A stretch of DNA of 64,000 nucleotides from Promicromonospora iranensis (GTDB lineage: Bacteria; Actinomycetota; Actinomycetes; Actinomycetales; Cellulomonadaceae): assembly GCF_028994805.1 (NCBI RefSeq), contig NZ_JAJQQP010000008.1, positions 168,534 through 232,533 on the forward strand, written 5' to 3'. The notes beneath the pieces are model-generated. The model had not been told where the DNA came from and made no database searches. It saw only the letters and a list, made by a program, of their open reading frames with translations. The translations under genes were made by a program, and so were the position numbers. Position 1 is the stretch's first letter; every line of letters begins with the position of its first letter. Shown here piece after piece: positions 8,883 to 17,354 of this stretch.

Positions 8883-8892
8883 GGTAACCTGG
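8883..8892 (+). promoter_or_regulatory. Candidate -10 region of carD
   Basis: GGTAACCTGG contains TAACCT, which fits the actinobacterial TANNNT -10. The same GGTAACCT string lies before ung (29961-29968) and before the second cold-shock gene (49972-49979). No clear -35 is visible at 17 bp. The remainder of the 8614-8917 divergent region shows nothing else firm. Confidence 0.45.
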
Positions 8893-8917
8893 TTTCAGGG
8901 AAAGGGGACATCTGCAG

Positions 8918-9400
8918 ATGACGTTCACAGTAGGCGAGACGGTTGTCTACCCGCACCATGGCGCGGCGCTGATCGAAGAGATCAAGGTCCGCAAGATTCG
9001 CGGCGAAGAAAAGATGTACCTCAAGCTCAAGGTCGCCCAGGGCGACCTCACCATCGAGGTCCCGGCGGAGAACGTCGACCTGGTTGGCGTGCGCGACGTC
9101 GTTGGCCAGGAAGGTCTCGACCGCGTGTTCGAGGTACTGCGTGCGCCGTACACCGAAGAGCCCACCAACTGGTCGCGCCGGTACAAGGCGAACCTCGAGA
9201 AGCTTGCGTCCGGCGATGTCATCAAGGTGGCCGAGGTCGTTCGCGACCTGTCCCGCCGGGACGCCGACCGCGGTCTCTCCGCAGGCGAGAAGCGAATGCT
9301 CGCCAAGGCTCGCCAGATCCTCGTGTCCGAGCTCGCGCTGGCCGAGCACACGGAAGAAGAGAAGGCGGAAGCGATCCTCGACGAGGTTCTCGCTTCCTGA
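8918..9400 (+). CDS. carD: RNA polymerase-binding transcription factor CarD
   Basis: CarD binds the beta subunit of RNA polymerase and stabilises open complexes at rRNA and housekeeping promoters. The N-terminal Tudor-like RNAP-interacting domain (about 1-60) starts [17 protein letters not shown], and the C-terminal helical DNA-binding domain carries the conserved Trp in [15 protein letters not shown]. The length, 160 residues, matches the mycobacterial protein. It is followed by ispD and ispF, a common actinobacterial order, though the 100-bp gap with an inverted repeat may separate their expression. Confidence 0.97.
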   Translation: MTFTVGETVVYPHHGAALIEEIKVRKIRGEEKMYLKLKVAQGDLTIEVPAENVDLVGVRDVVGQEGLDRVFEVLRAPYTEEPTNWSRRYKANLEKLASGDVIKVAEVVRDLSRRDADRGLSAGEKRMLAKARQILVSELALAEHTEEEKAEAILDEVLAS

Positions 9401-9404
9401 CTTA

Positions 9405-9488
9405 CCCACAGGATCCGTCTGACGTACCAGTCAGTACCCGGTGCTCGCGCCCCACGGGGATCCTTCGCTTCAATCACGATCCTGTGGG
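9405..9488. repeat. Spaced inverted repeat between carD and ispD
   Basis: CCCACAGGATC (9405-9415) is perfectly complementary to GATCCTGTGGG (9478-9488) across a 62-nt spacer that contains smaller dyads. It begins just after the carD stop and ends 12 nt before the ispD start. It could be a carD terminator or a leader structure that masks the ispD ribosome site; function is not shown. Confidence 0.55.
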
Positions 9489-9500
9489 GACCCGGACGAG

Positions 9501-10217
9501 ATGACGACCCTTGCAATCCTGACGGCCGCCGGTTCGGGATCCCGATTAGGGCGCGACCTGCCGAAGGCTCTCGTGGAGCTGGACGGTTTTCCACTCGTGC
9601 TGCACGCCGCGCGACGCCTCGCGGCGTCGGGCGTCGTGGACGCACTCGTCGTGACCGCGCCTGACGGCCTGGTCGGCATCATGGCCGACCTGCTGGCCGA
9701 GGACCCGCACGTGCCGATCCCCGTCCGGGTGACCGACGGCGGGCCCACCAGGCAGGCGTCGGTCGCCGCCGGTCTCGCTCTCGCGGATCCAGGGGACGAC
9801 GTCGTGCTGGTGCACGACGCCGCACGCCCCCTGGTCCCGCCGGAGCTCGTCCAGCGGGTCGTGGCCGCTGTCCGCAGCGGGCACGGCGCCGTCGTGCCCG
9901 GTCTGCCCGTCACCGACACGGTGAAGCAGGTGCGCCCCGACGGCGACGCGGAGCTGGTCACCGGCACACCCGACCGCTCGATGCTGCGGGCCGTGCAGAC
10001 GCCCCAGGGATTCGCGCGTGACCTGCTCGTGCGTGCGCACCGCACGGGCGCCGAGCGTGCCGTCGCGGAGCACCTCGCCGCCACCGACGACGCAGGTCTT
10101 GTCGAGGCACTCGGCGAACCGGTTCACATCGTCGCCGGGGACGCGGCGGCCTTCAAGATCACCACCGAACGCGACCTGTGGCTCGCGTCCCTCGTGCTGC
10201 AGGAGACCCACGCATGA
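9501..10217 (+). CDS. ispD: 2-C-methyl-D-erythritol 4-phosphate cytidylyltransferase IspD
   Basis: IspD joins CTP and methylerythritol phosphate in the MEP isoprenoid pathway. The nucleotide-binding loop is [16 protein letters not shown], the central DxD-like segment is [15 protein letters not shown] and TDTVKQV follows, all in family order. It is 238 residues long. The ATG at 9501 begins [13 protein letters not shown] directly at the first strand of the fold. The stop overlaps the ispF start by four bases, so the two MEP enzymes are coupled. Confidence 0.96.
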   Translation: MTTLAILTAAGSGSRLGRDLPKALVELDGFPLVLHAARRLAASGVVDALVVTAPDGLVGIMADLLAEDPHVPIPVRVTDGGPTRQASVAAGLALADPGDDVVLVHDAARPLVPPELVQRVVAAVRSGHGAVVPGLPVTDTVKQVRPDGDAELVTGTPDRSMLRAVQTPQGFARDLLVRAHRTGAERAVAEHLAATDDAGLVEALGEPVHIVAGDAAAFKITTERDLWLASLVLQETHA

Positions 10218-10762
10218 CCGATCCGTCCAGCACACCGGAGCCCGCACGACCGGCTCCGGTCACGTACGCCCTGCCGCGGACGGGTATCGGGGTCGATGTG
10301 CACGCGTTCGCGCCGGACGGCTCGGACCGCGAGATGTGGCTCGGCGGCCTGCACTGGCCGGGGGAGCGGGGCCTGGCGGGCCACTCCGACGCCGACGTCG
10401 CGGCGCACGCCGCGGCGGACGCCCTGTTCTCGGCGGCGACCCTGGGGGACCTCGGATCGCACTTCGGGACCGGCCGCCCCGAGTGGGCCGGCGCGTCCGG
10501 GACCACCCTGCTCGCGGAAGCCGCGAGGCGCGTCCGGGCTGCTGGGTACATGATCGGTAATGTGGCAGTTCAGGTGATCGGAAACCATCCGCGGGTCGGC
10601 ACCCGGCGCGACGAGGCTCAGGCGGTCCTGTCGGCCGCCGCCGGCGCGCCCGTGTCCCTCACCGCGACCACCACTGATGCGCTCGGTCTGACGGGACGCG
10701 GTGAGGGCGTCGCGGCGATCGCAACGGCGCTCGTCGTGCCCGACGTCGGGAGCACGGTATGA
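10214..10762 (+). CDS. ispF: 2-C-methyl-D-erythritol 2,4-cyclodiphosphate synthase IspF
   Basis: IspF forms the cyclic diphosphate of the MEP pathway as a trimer with a zinc ion at the active site. The zinc ligands are seen in GVDVHAF (Asp and His) and in AGHSDADV, and the substrate loop [14 protein letters not shown] closes the protein. It has 182 residues including an extra Pro-rich N-terminal leader of about 20. The start overlaps ispD and the stop overlaps the next gene, a TetR regulator, giving a tight ispD-ispF-tetR operon. Confidence 0.96.
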   Translation: MTDPSSTPEPARPAPVTYALPRTGIGVDVHAFAPDGSDREMWLGGLHWPGERGLAGHSDADVAAHAAADALFSAATLGDLGSHFGTGRPEWAGASGTTLLAEAARRVRAAGYMIGNVAVQVIGNHPRVGTRRDEAQAVLSAAAGAPVSLTATTTDALGLTGRGEGVAAIATALVVPDVGSTV

Positions 10763-11358
10763 ACAAACGCAAGCCGCTCGACGAACGGCGCGCGGAGATC
10801 GTCGAGGCCGGCCTGAGCGTGGCCATGCGCGAGGGCGTCGAGTCGGTGACCGTGCGCCGGGTGGCGCAAGAGGCCGGCATCTCGCTGGGCACCGTGCACT
10901 ACTGCTTCGACGACAAGGACGCGATGCTGCGCGCCATGGGCCGCGCCATCGCGATGCGGGCGTCCGAGCAGGTGCTGGCGGCGCTCGACGTCGGGCCGGA
11001 CCGGGAGGACCTGGCGGAGGCCGCTATCGACGCGATGCTGGGCGGGCTCAAGCAGCACCAGCACATGCGGCTGCTGACCTTCGAGTTCGCGGTCTCGGGC
11101 GCGCGTACGCCGGTGCTGCGCGAGGTCGCGCAGGCGCACCTCAAGCAGAGCATCGCGATGACGCGCGAGTACCTCCAGCGGCTGTCCGACGTCGCGGGCG
11201 CCACGTTCCGCACCGATATCGGCATGCTGGCACGCATGACGGCGCTCCGCATCGACGGCATCGAGCTCGCGTGGATGGTGGACCAGGACGACGAGGCCGC
11301 GCGTGCGGGGTTCGCGGACCTCGCGAGAGAGGTGTTCAACCAGATGGAACCGGTCTAG
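10759..11358 (+). CDS. TetR-family transcriptional regulator in the isp operon
   Basis: This 199-residue protein has a TetR helix-turn-helix near residues 15-55 ([21 protein letters not shown]) and a C-terminal ligand domain of BetI-like type. The ATG overlaps the ispF stop (ATGA), so it is translated with the MEP genes. Its target is not evident; autoregulation of the operon or control of the facing lactone oxidase are both possible. Its stop codon shares a CTAG with the stop of the convergent oxidase gene. Confidence 0.88.
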   Translation: MNKRKPLDERRAEIVEAGLSVAMREGVESVTVRRVAQEAGISLGTVHYCFDDKDAMLRAMGRAIAMRASEQVLAALDVGPDREDLAEAAIDAMLGGLKQHQHMRLLTFEFAVSGARTPVLREVAQAHLKQSIAMTREYLQRLSDVAGATFRTDIGMLARMTALRIDGIELAWMVDQDDEAARAGFADLAREVFNQMEPV

Positions 11359-12698
11359 CCGCCGAGGACCCGGCGCGTGTAGGGGTTCGCGAACACACCG
11401 TCGGGGTCCGCGGTGTCCCGCACCCGCTGGAAGTCCGGGAGACGGCGGTACTGGTCGGCGAGGTAGTCGACATCGCGCGTGTGCAGCTTGCCCCAGTGGG
11501 GGCGTCCGCCCACGGCGGTGAAGATCTGCTCGGCGGCGGCGAAGTACCGGGCGTGCGGCAGGCGCCAGTACTGCTGCACCGCCACGTAGGCGGTGTCCCG
11601 TCCGTAGGCCGGGGAGAGCCACACGTCCTCGGCCGGGGCGAAGCGGATCTCGAGTGGGAACGGGACGTTCTCGCCCGTGCTGCGCAGCCAGGCGTCGATC
11701 TCTCGCAGGACGTCGACGACGACCGCGCGCGGCACCGCGTACTCCGTCTCCCGGAACCGCACCCGACGGGGGTTGCACAGCACCTCGTGCGACGCCGCCG
11801 TGTAGGTGCGCGGCCGCAACGCCTGTGCCGCGAACGAGTTGAGGGTCGGCGTCACGGCCGGGAACGTCGTGGCCGTGCGGTTGGCCAGCTCGAGCGCGAC
11901 GTTGGACAGCAGCTCGTCGTCGATGAACGAGCGCGCGGCGGCCGCTGCCCGTCTCACCCGACGCCCGACACCGACCGGTCCGCCGGGGTCAGCACGCGAC
12001 TCGAGGCGGGTGTGGGTCAGGGTCTGGACCTTGCGCGCGGTCGGGAACCAGAAGAACTCGAAGTGGTCGGACCCGGTGACCAGGTGGTCGAGCTCCTCGA
12101 GCACGCGCTCCAGCGGCTGGACGTCCTCCACGGCACGCAGATCGAAGGCCGGGACCGCCTCGACGGTCACGGTGCTCAGCACGCCCGTCGTGCCGAGACC
12201 GAGCCGGGAGGCCTCGAACAGGTCGTGGTTCTCGGTGGGGCCGCAGCGGGTGACCTCACCGTCGGGTCCCACCACCGTCAGGGCGCGGACGCGGGTCGCG
12301 AGGCCGCCGAACCGGGCGCCGGTGCCGTGCGTGCCGGTGGAGATCGCGCCCGCTATCGACTGCCTGTCGATGTCGCCGAGGTTCTGCATCGCGAGGCCGC
12401 GCTCGGCGAGGACCTGGTTGAGGTGGTGCAGACGCATGCCCGCACCCACCGTCACGAGGGCGTGCCCGGTGTCCGGGTCGCGCTCCACACGGTGCAGGGC
12501 GTTGAACCGATCCAGGCTGAGCTGTACGCCCTCGGTGGCCGCGGCCGGGGCGAAGGAGTGCCCACCGCCGACCACACGGACGGTGTGTCCGTCCTTGACC
12601 GCACGACGTATGGCGTCGGACAGCTCGTCCGCCGAGCCCGGCTGCTCCTGTCGCACGGGCGTCACGCTGACGTTGCGCGCCCAGTTCGTCCAGATCAC
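11355..12698 (-). CDS. FAD-linked sugar-1,4-lactone oxidase (D-arabinono/L-gulono type)
   Basis: This flavin enzyme would oxidise an aldonolactone. The N-terminal FAD domain shows VRVVGGGHSFAPAA and GAISTGTHGTGARFGG, and the C-terminal ALO domain has HWGKLH. The GTG at 12698 gives 447 residues starting MIWTNWARNV, the usual start for this family; upstream in-frame codons would overlap the divergent neighbour. No His of the covalent FAD type is obvious at the family site, so covalent flavin linkage is unsure. It is divergent from a PLP-fold aldolase gene, a pairing also found in mycobacteria. Stops are shared with the convergent TetR gene. Confidence 0.87.
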   Translation of the reverse strand: MIWTNWARNVSVTPVRQEQPGSADELSDAIRRAVKDGHTVRVVGGGHSFAPAAATEGVQLSLDRFNALHRVERDPDTGHALVTVGAGMRLHHLNQVLAERGLAMQNLGDIDRQSIAGAISTGTHGTGARFGGLATRVRALTVVGPDGEVTRCGPTENHDLFEASRLGLGTTGVLSTVTVEAVPAFDLRAVEDVQPLERVLEELDHLVTGSDHFEFFWFPTARKVQTLTHTRLESRADPGGPVGVGRRVRRAAAAARSFIDDELLSNVALELANRTATTFPAVTPTLNSFAAQALRPRTYTAASHEVLCNPRRVRFRETEYAVPRAVVVDVLREIDAWLRSTGENVPFPLEIRFAPAEDVWLSPAYGRDTAYVAVQQYWRLPHARYFAAAEQIFTAVGGRPHWGKLHTRDVDYLADQYRRLPDFQRVRDTADPDGVFANPYTRRVLGG

Positions 12699-12774
12699 GG
12701 ATGCACTATCCCACGGCCCCGTCTCGTGAACTAGGTCTCTGTTCGGGGCCGGTGCCGCGGAGTAGCGTGCGGTC

Positions 12775-13980
12775 ATGAGCTCCGCAGCAGACACCGTCGC
12801 GCGGCTGTCCGCCGCCACGTCCGGCCTGCCCGCACCTCTCGCGGTCGTGGACCTGGACGTGTTCGACGCGAATGCGCTCGACCTCCTCAAGCGCGCCGAC
12901 GGCGTGCCGGTCCGTGTCGCGTCGAAGTCCGTACGCGTCCGCTCGCTCGTCGGCCGCGCCGTCGGGCACGGGTTCGCCGGCGTCATGGCCTACTCGCTGC
13001 GCGAGGCGTTGTGGCTGGTCAGCGAGGGTGTGCGGGACGTGCTGGTGGGCTATCCGACGGTGGACAGGGCGGCCCTCGCCACCCTGGCGGCCGACGCGAC
13101 GGCCCGCGAGGAGATCACCCTGATGGTCGACGACGTCGCCCACCTCGGCCTGATCGCGGACGCCGCCGGCCCCGCCGCCGACGGTGCGGCGGGCCCGATC
13201 CAGGTCTGCCTGGACGTCGACTGCTCGCTGCGGGTCGGCGTCGGTGCGCTGACCGCCCACCTCGGGGTGCGGCGCTCGCCGCTGCGCGAGCCCGGGGACG
13301 TCGCAGCCCTCGCGACGGTGGCCCAGGCGAGAGGGCTGGCGGTGCGCGGCCTCATGTTCTACGAGGCGCAGGTGGCCGGTCTGCCGGACACGAGCCCCGC
13401 CGTCCGGCTGGTCAAGCGACTCTCGATGCGCGAGGTGAACGAGCGCCGCGTGCGGATCCTCGGCGCGGTGCGGGACGCCGTCGGGCAGGAGGTGGAGCTC
13501 GTCAACGCGGGTGGCACCGGGTCGATCGAGGTGAGCGGCGGCGCTCCCGGCGTCACCGAGGTCACCGCTGGTTCCGGCCTCTACACGCCCGGCCTGTTCG
13601 ACGGGTACCGCTCGTTCCAGGCTCGCCCGGCGGCGTTCTTCGGGCTCGACGTCGTACGGGAGCCCGCGCCCGGCTGGGTGACCGCGTTCGCGGGCGGGTA
13701 CGCGGCGTCGGGCAAGGCGGGCGTCGCGCGGCTGCCCCGGCTGTTCACGCCCGGCTATGCCCTGAGCGCCCCCGAGGGCGCCGGTGAGGTGCAGACGCCG
13801 CTGCGGGCGACCCGCGGGCCGGCGCCGGACGGCAGGCTCCGCACCGGGGACCGCGTCTGGCTCCGGCACGCCAAGGCGGGCGAGATGATGGAGCGGTTCG
13901 ACCGCGTCCATCTCGTCCGGGGCGACACGATCGTCGAGACGGTGGCGACGTACCGGGGCGAGCAGAAGAACTTCGGGTGA
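12775..13980 (+). CDS. PLP-dependent amino acid deaminase/aldolase (alanine racemase-like fold)
   Basis: The protein (401 residues) resembles the D-threonine aldolase/D-serine dehydratase group. The N-terminal alanine-racemase-type barrel carries the presumed PLP lysine in VRVASKSVRVRSL, and the C-terminal beta domain ends in GDRVWLRHAKAGEMMERF, which includes the metal-binding His region of that family. The substrate cannot be read from the sequence. It is divergent from the lactone oxidase with 76 bp between them, which suggests shared control. The next gene, ltrA, starts 44 bp downstream. Confidence 0.82.
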   Translation: MSSAADTVARLSAATSGLPAPLAVVDLDVFDANALDLLKRADGVPVRVASKSVRVRSLVGRAVGHGFAGVMAYSLREALWLVSEGVRDVLVGYPTVDRAALATLAADATAREEITLMVDDVAHLGLIADAAGPAADGAAGPIQVCLDVDCSLRVGVGALTAHLGVRRSPLREPGDVAALATVAQARGLAVRGLMFYEAQVAGLPDTSPAVRLVKRLSMREVNERRVRILGAVRDAVGQEVELVNAGGTGSIEVSGGAPGVTEVTAGSGLYTPGLFDGYRSFQARPAAFFGLDVVREPAPGWVTAFAGGYAASGKAGVARLPRLFTPGYALSAPEGAGEVQTPLRATRGPAPDGRLRTGDRVWLRHAKAGEMMERFDRVHLVRGDTIVETVATYRGEQKNFG

Positions 13981-14024
13981 GGCATGAGGCGGCCCACCGG
14001 GTAGAAGTCGGGTAGAACAGGGCC

Positions 14025-15308
14025 ATGCCCGTCACACACCACCGCACGCGCCCGATGCAGGGACGCGACCCGCACGAGCCGGTGCGCACCGCGACCCCGC
14101 TGGAGCTGCTGTTCGACCTGGCGTTCGTCGTCGGGTTCGGCGTGGCCGGAGAGCAGGGCGCCCATCTGATCGCCGAGGGCCACGCGGCCGCGGGAGTGAT
14201 CGGTTTCGCGTTCTCGATGTTCGCCATCTGCTGGGCATGGATCAACTTCTCGTGGTTCGCCTCGGCGTTCGACACGGACGACTGGTTCTACCGCGTCACG
14301 ACGATGGTCCAGATGATCGGCGTGGTAGTGCTCGCGCTCGGTCTGCCAGAGATGTTCGAGTCCGTGGTGGAGGGCGAGCGGGTCCACAACGAGGTGATGG
14401 TCGCCGGGTACGTCGTGATGCGCCTGGCGATGCTCGTGCAGTGGCTCCGCGCAGCCAGGCAGGCGCCGGAGTACCGGGCGACCTGCCTGGCGTACGCGCG
14501 GACGCTCGTCCTCGCCCAGATCGGCTGGGTGATCCTCGCGGTCGCACCGGTGAGCGTGCCGGTCTTCTTCGTGGCCGGGGCACTGCTCGGGGCGGCCGAG
14601 ATGGCCGGCCCGTGGCTCGCGGAACGGTTCCGTACCGAGGGGCCCGGCCAGCGGAGCACCCCGTGGCACGCCCACCACATCGCCGAGCGGTACGGGCTGC
14701 TGGCCATCATCACGCTCGGCGAGGGCGTGATCGGGACCGTTGCGACGCTGTCTGCCGTCGTCCACGACTCGGGCTGGACGCTCGACGCCGCCCTCGTGGC
14801 GTTCGCCGGCACCGCGCTGACCTTCGGCCTGTGGTGGACCTACTACCTCACACCGCACGCCGAGATGCTGCACCGGCACCGCGAGCGGTCGTTCGCCTGG
14901 GGGTACGGGAGCATCGTGGTGTTCGGGGCCCTCGCCGGGGTGGGTGCGGGCCTGCACGTGGCGGCGTACTACCTGGAGGGGCACTCCCACGTCGGCGCCG
15001 TCGGGACCGTCCTGGCCGTGGCAGTGCCGGTGCTCGTGTTCGTCCTGGCGGACTACACGCTGTTCGGGTTCCTGTCCCGGTCGTTCGACGGGCTGCACCT
15101 ACTCCTCGTCGTCGGCACCACGGTGGTCCTCGCCGCCGCCGTCGCCGCCGCGGCGGCCGGCGCCCCCATGGCCTGGGCGCTGCTCCTGGTGATGCTCGCC
15201 CCGGTGGTCTCCGTGGTCGGCTACGAGGTGCGCGGGCACCGACACGTCGCCCGCCTGCTCGCGCAGGAGCCGTCCGGGCGGAGCGCGGGGGAGGCCGCCG
15301 CCGAGTAG
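14025..15308 (+). CDS. Low temperature requirement A (LtrA) family membrane protein
   Basis: This is an integral membrane protein of 427 residues with roughly ten hydrophobic helices. The LtrA signature is seen at the N-terminus (VRTATPLELLFDLAFVVGF) and in the middle (HAHHIAERYGLLAIITLGEGVIGT). The family was named for cold growth in Listeria, but the molecular role is not known. The ATG at 14025 is the natural start. A stem-loop covers the stop codon. Confidence 0.88.
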   Translation: MPVTHHRTRPMQGRDPHEPVRTATPLELLFDLAFVVGFGVAGEQGAHLIAEGHAAAGVIGFAFSMFAICWAWINFSWFASAFDTDDWFYRVTTMVQMIGVVVLALGLPEMFESVVEGERVHNEVMVAGYVVMRLAMLVQWLRAARQAPEYRATCLAYARTLVLAQIGWVILAVAPVSVPVFFVAGALLGAAEMAGPWLAERFRTEGPGQRSTPWHAHHIAERYGLLAIITLGEGVIGTVATLSAVVHDSGWTLDAALVAFAGTALTFGLWWTYYLTPHAEMLHRHRERSFAWGYGSIVVFGALAGVGAGLHVAAYYLEGHSHVGAVGTVLAVAVPVLVFVLADYTLFGFLSRSFDGLHLLLVVGTTVVLAAAVAAAAAGAPMAWALLLVMLAPVVSVVGYEVRGHRHVARLLAQEPSGRSAGEAAAE

Positions 15309-15327
15309 ACCCGCGGCGCGGTCTACT
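15304..15327. terminator. Stem-loop at the ltrA stop
   Basis: AGTAGACC (15304-15311) and GGTCTACT (15320-15327) form a perfect 8-bp stem with an 8-nt GC loop; the ltrA TAG lies within the left arm. There is no T tract, as is usual in this kind of genome. Confidence 0.55.
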
Positions 15328-15352
15328 GACGCCGGGGCAGTAGCCTGCCCCT

Positions 15353-15835
15353 ATGCGAGCAGCAGTGACGGTGCACATGGACGCCCCTCCGGACGTGGTC
15401 TGGGACCTGGTCAGCGACGTCACCCGGGTGGGTGAGCTGAGCCCCGAGACCTTCGAGGCGGAGTGGACCGACGGCGCGACCGGCCCGGCGGTCGGCGCGT
15501 TCTTCCGCGGCCACGTGCGGCGCAACGGCGTGGGGCCGGTGTACTGGACACAGTGCAAGGTGACCCACTGCGAGCCGGGCCGTGACTTCGGCTTCACGGT
15601 GTACATGGGCGGCAAGCGCCTGAACAACTGGCGCTACCGGCTGGACCCCGTGGGCAGCGGTACGGACGTCACCGAGTCGTTCGAGCTCGAGCAGCGCGGA
15701 GCGGCCCGCGTGTACTGGGCACTGGCGGGCTGGCACCGCCGTCGGGCCAACGTGCGGGGGATGCGGCAGACGCTCGAGCGGGCCAGGGAAATTGTCGAAG
15801 CGGGAACCGGAAGCGCCGGTACCCTTGACAGGTGA
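15353..15835 (+). CDS. SRPBCC-family (polyketide cyclase-like) protein
   Basis: This 160-residue helix-grip protein begins [22 protein letters not shown], the typical opening of polyketide_cyc2/SRPBCC proteins that bind hydrophobic ligands in a deep cavity. No catalytic residue can be assigned and the ligand is unknown. The TGA stop overlaps the cysS GTG start, so it is co-translated with cysteinyl-tRNA synthetase. That link is probably a matter of operon economy and not of shared function. Confidence 0.8.
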   Translation: MRAAVTVHMDAPPDVVWDLVSDVTRVGELSPETFEAEWTDGATGPAVGAFFRGHVRRNGVGPVYWTQCKVTHCEPGRDFGFTVYMGGKRLNNWRYRLDPVGSGTDVTESFELEQRGAARVYWALAGWHRRRANVRGMRQTLERAREIVEAGTGSAGTLDR

Positions 15836-17259
15836 CCATTCGCCTGTTTGACACCGCCACGCGCGAGGTGCGCGACTTCAACCCCATCACCCCGGGCGAG
15901 GTCGGCATCTACCTGTGTGGTGCCACGGTGCAGGCACCTCCGCACGTGGGCCACCTCCGCCCGGCCGTCGCGTTCGACGTGCTCCGGCGCTGGCTGACCC
16001 GGCGAGGCCTGAAGGTCACCCTGATCCGGAACGTCACCGACATCGACGACAAGGTGCTGGCGAAGTCCGCCGCCGCCGGCCGTGAGTGGTGGGCGCACGC
16101 CGCCCTGTACGAGCGGGTGTTCACCGAGGCGTACGACGCGCTCGGCGTCCTCCCGCCCACCTACGAGCCGCGTGCCACCGGCAGCGTCCCCGAGATGGTC
16201 GCGCTCATGGAGCGCCTGGTCGACAAGGGGCACGCCTACGGCACCGGCGAGGGCAACGTCTGGTTCGACGTCCGCTCCTGGCCCGCCTACGGGGAGCTCA
16301 CCCGGCAGAAGGTCGAGGACCTCAGCCCCGAGGAGGGTGCGGAGGTGGCCACCGGCTCGGCGAGCGACGCCAAGAAGAACCCGCACGACTTCGCGCTGTG
16401 GAAGGCGCCCAAGCCGGGCGAGCCCGAGTCGGCCTCGTGGGAGACCCCCTACGGGCGTGGCCGGCCCGGCTGGCACCTGGAGTGCTCCGCGATGGCTCGT
16501 CGCTACCTCGGCGAGACGTTCGACATCCACGGCGGCGGGCTCGACCTGCGGTTCCCGCACCACGAGAACGAGCAGGCGCAGTCGCGGGCCGCGGGCTACG
16601 GGTTCGCGCAGCGCTGGATGCACGTCGCGTGGGTCACGCAGTCAGGCGTGAAGATGTCGAAGTCGCTCGGCAACGGCCTGCTCGTCAGCGAGCTGCTGAA
16701 GGAGGCGCCCGCGCCCGTGGTGCGCTACGCGCTGGCGGCCGTGCAGTACCGGTCGATGCTCGAGTGGTCGCCCGACACCCTCGACGAGGCGCGCACCACC
16801 TGGGAGCGCCTGTCGGGCTTCGTGGCGCGTGCGTCGGAGCGGGTGGGTGACGTCCCGGCGGAGGAGGTCGCCAAGGCCGAGGTGCCCGACGCGTTCGCGG
16901 CAGCCCTGGACGACGACCTCAACGTGCCGCAGGCGCTCGCCGTCGTGCACGAGCACCTGCGGGCGGGGAACACCGCCCTCGCGTCGGGGACGGACGCCAC
17001 CGTGCGTAGCGAGCTGGTGACATTGCGTGCGATGCTCGACGTGCTGGGGCTCGACCCGGCGGACCCGCAGTGGGCGGCGTCGACCGACGACCGGTACGCG
17101 GCGGCGCTCGACGGGCTGGTCACGGCGGAGCTCAAGGCGCGTGCCGAGGCGCGCGCCGCCAAGGACTGGGCCACGTCAGACGCGATCCGGGACCGCCTCG
17201 CGGCGGCCGGCATCGAGGTCCAGGACTCCGCCGACGGCGCCCGCTGGGCGCTCTCCTGA
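15832..17259 (+). CDS. cysS: Cysteinyl-tRNA synthetase CysS
   Basis: The enzyme charges tRNA-Cys. The class I HIGH-type motif is PHVGHLR, the KMSKS loop is [10 protein letters not shown], and zinc ligands are expected at YLCGATVQ (Cys), LECSAM (Cys) and [10 protein letters not shown] (His/Glu). The length of 475 residues is normal. The GTG start overlaps the upstream stop in GTGA, so there is no room for a T-box leader. CysS beside rlmB is a common actinobacterial arrangement; inverted repeat B lies between them. Confidence 0.97.
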   Translation: MTIRLFDTATREVRDFNPITPGEVGIYLCGATVQAPPHVGHLRPAVAFDVLRRWLTRRGLKVTLIRNVTDIDDKVLAKSAAAGREWWAHAALYERVFTEAYDALGVLPPTYEPRATGSVPEMVALMERLVDKGHAYGTGEGNVWFDVRSWPAYGELTRQKVEDLSPEEGAEVATGSASDAKKNPHDFALWKAPKPGEPESASWETPYGRGRPGWHLECSAMARRYLGETFDIHGGGLDLRFPHHENEQAQSRAAGYGFAQRWMHVAWVTQSGVKMSKSLGNGLLVSELLKEAPAPVVRYALAAVQYRSMLEWSPDTLDEARTTWERLSGFVARASERVGDVPAEEVAKAEVPDAFAAALDDDLNVPQALAVVHEHLRAGNTALASGTDATVRSELVTLRAMLDVLGLDPADPQWAASTDDRYAAALDGLVTAELKARAEARAAKDWATSDAIRDRLAAAGIEVQDSADGARWALS

Positions 17260-17269
17260 TCTTTTCCCT

Positions 17270-17333
17270 GGTGGTCGAGCTTGTCGAGACCACCTCGACC
17301 GAACCCGCGGTGGTCGCGACAAGCTCGACCACC
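17270..17333. repeat. Inverted repeat B (25-bp arms) between cysS and rlmB
   Basis: Arms 17270-17294 and 17309-17333 match as inverted copies at 24 of 25 positions around a 14-nt loop. Each arm is itself a partial palindrome (GGTGGTC...GACCACC), so several folds are possible. The GGTCTCGACAAGCTCGACCA-type word is a recurrent intergenic sequence in actinobacteria, to my knowledge. Confidence 0.92.
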
Positions 17334-17354
17334 GGCTGAGAGACGAGACACACC

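Noticed and set aside
15832..17259. Search for a T-box riboswitch before cysS
   Set aside because: The start overlaps the previous gene, leaving no leader; no T-box elements are visible upstream.
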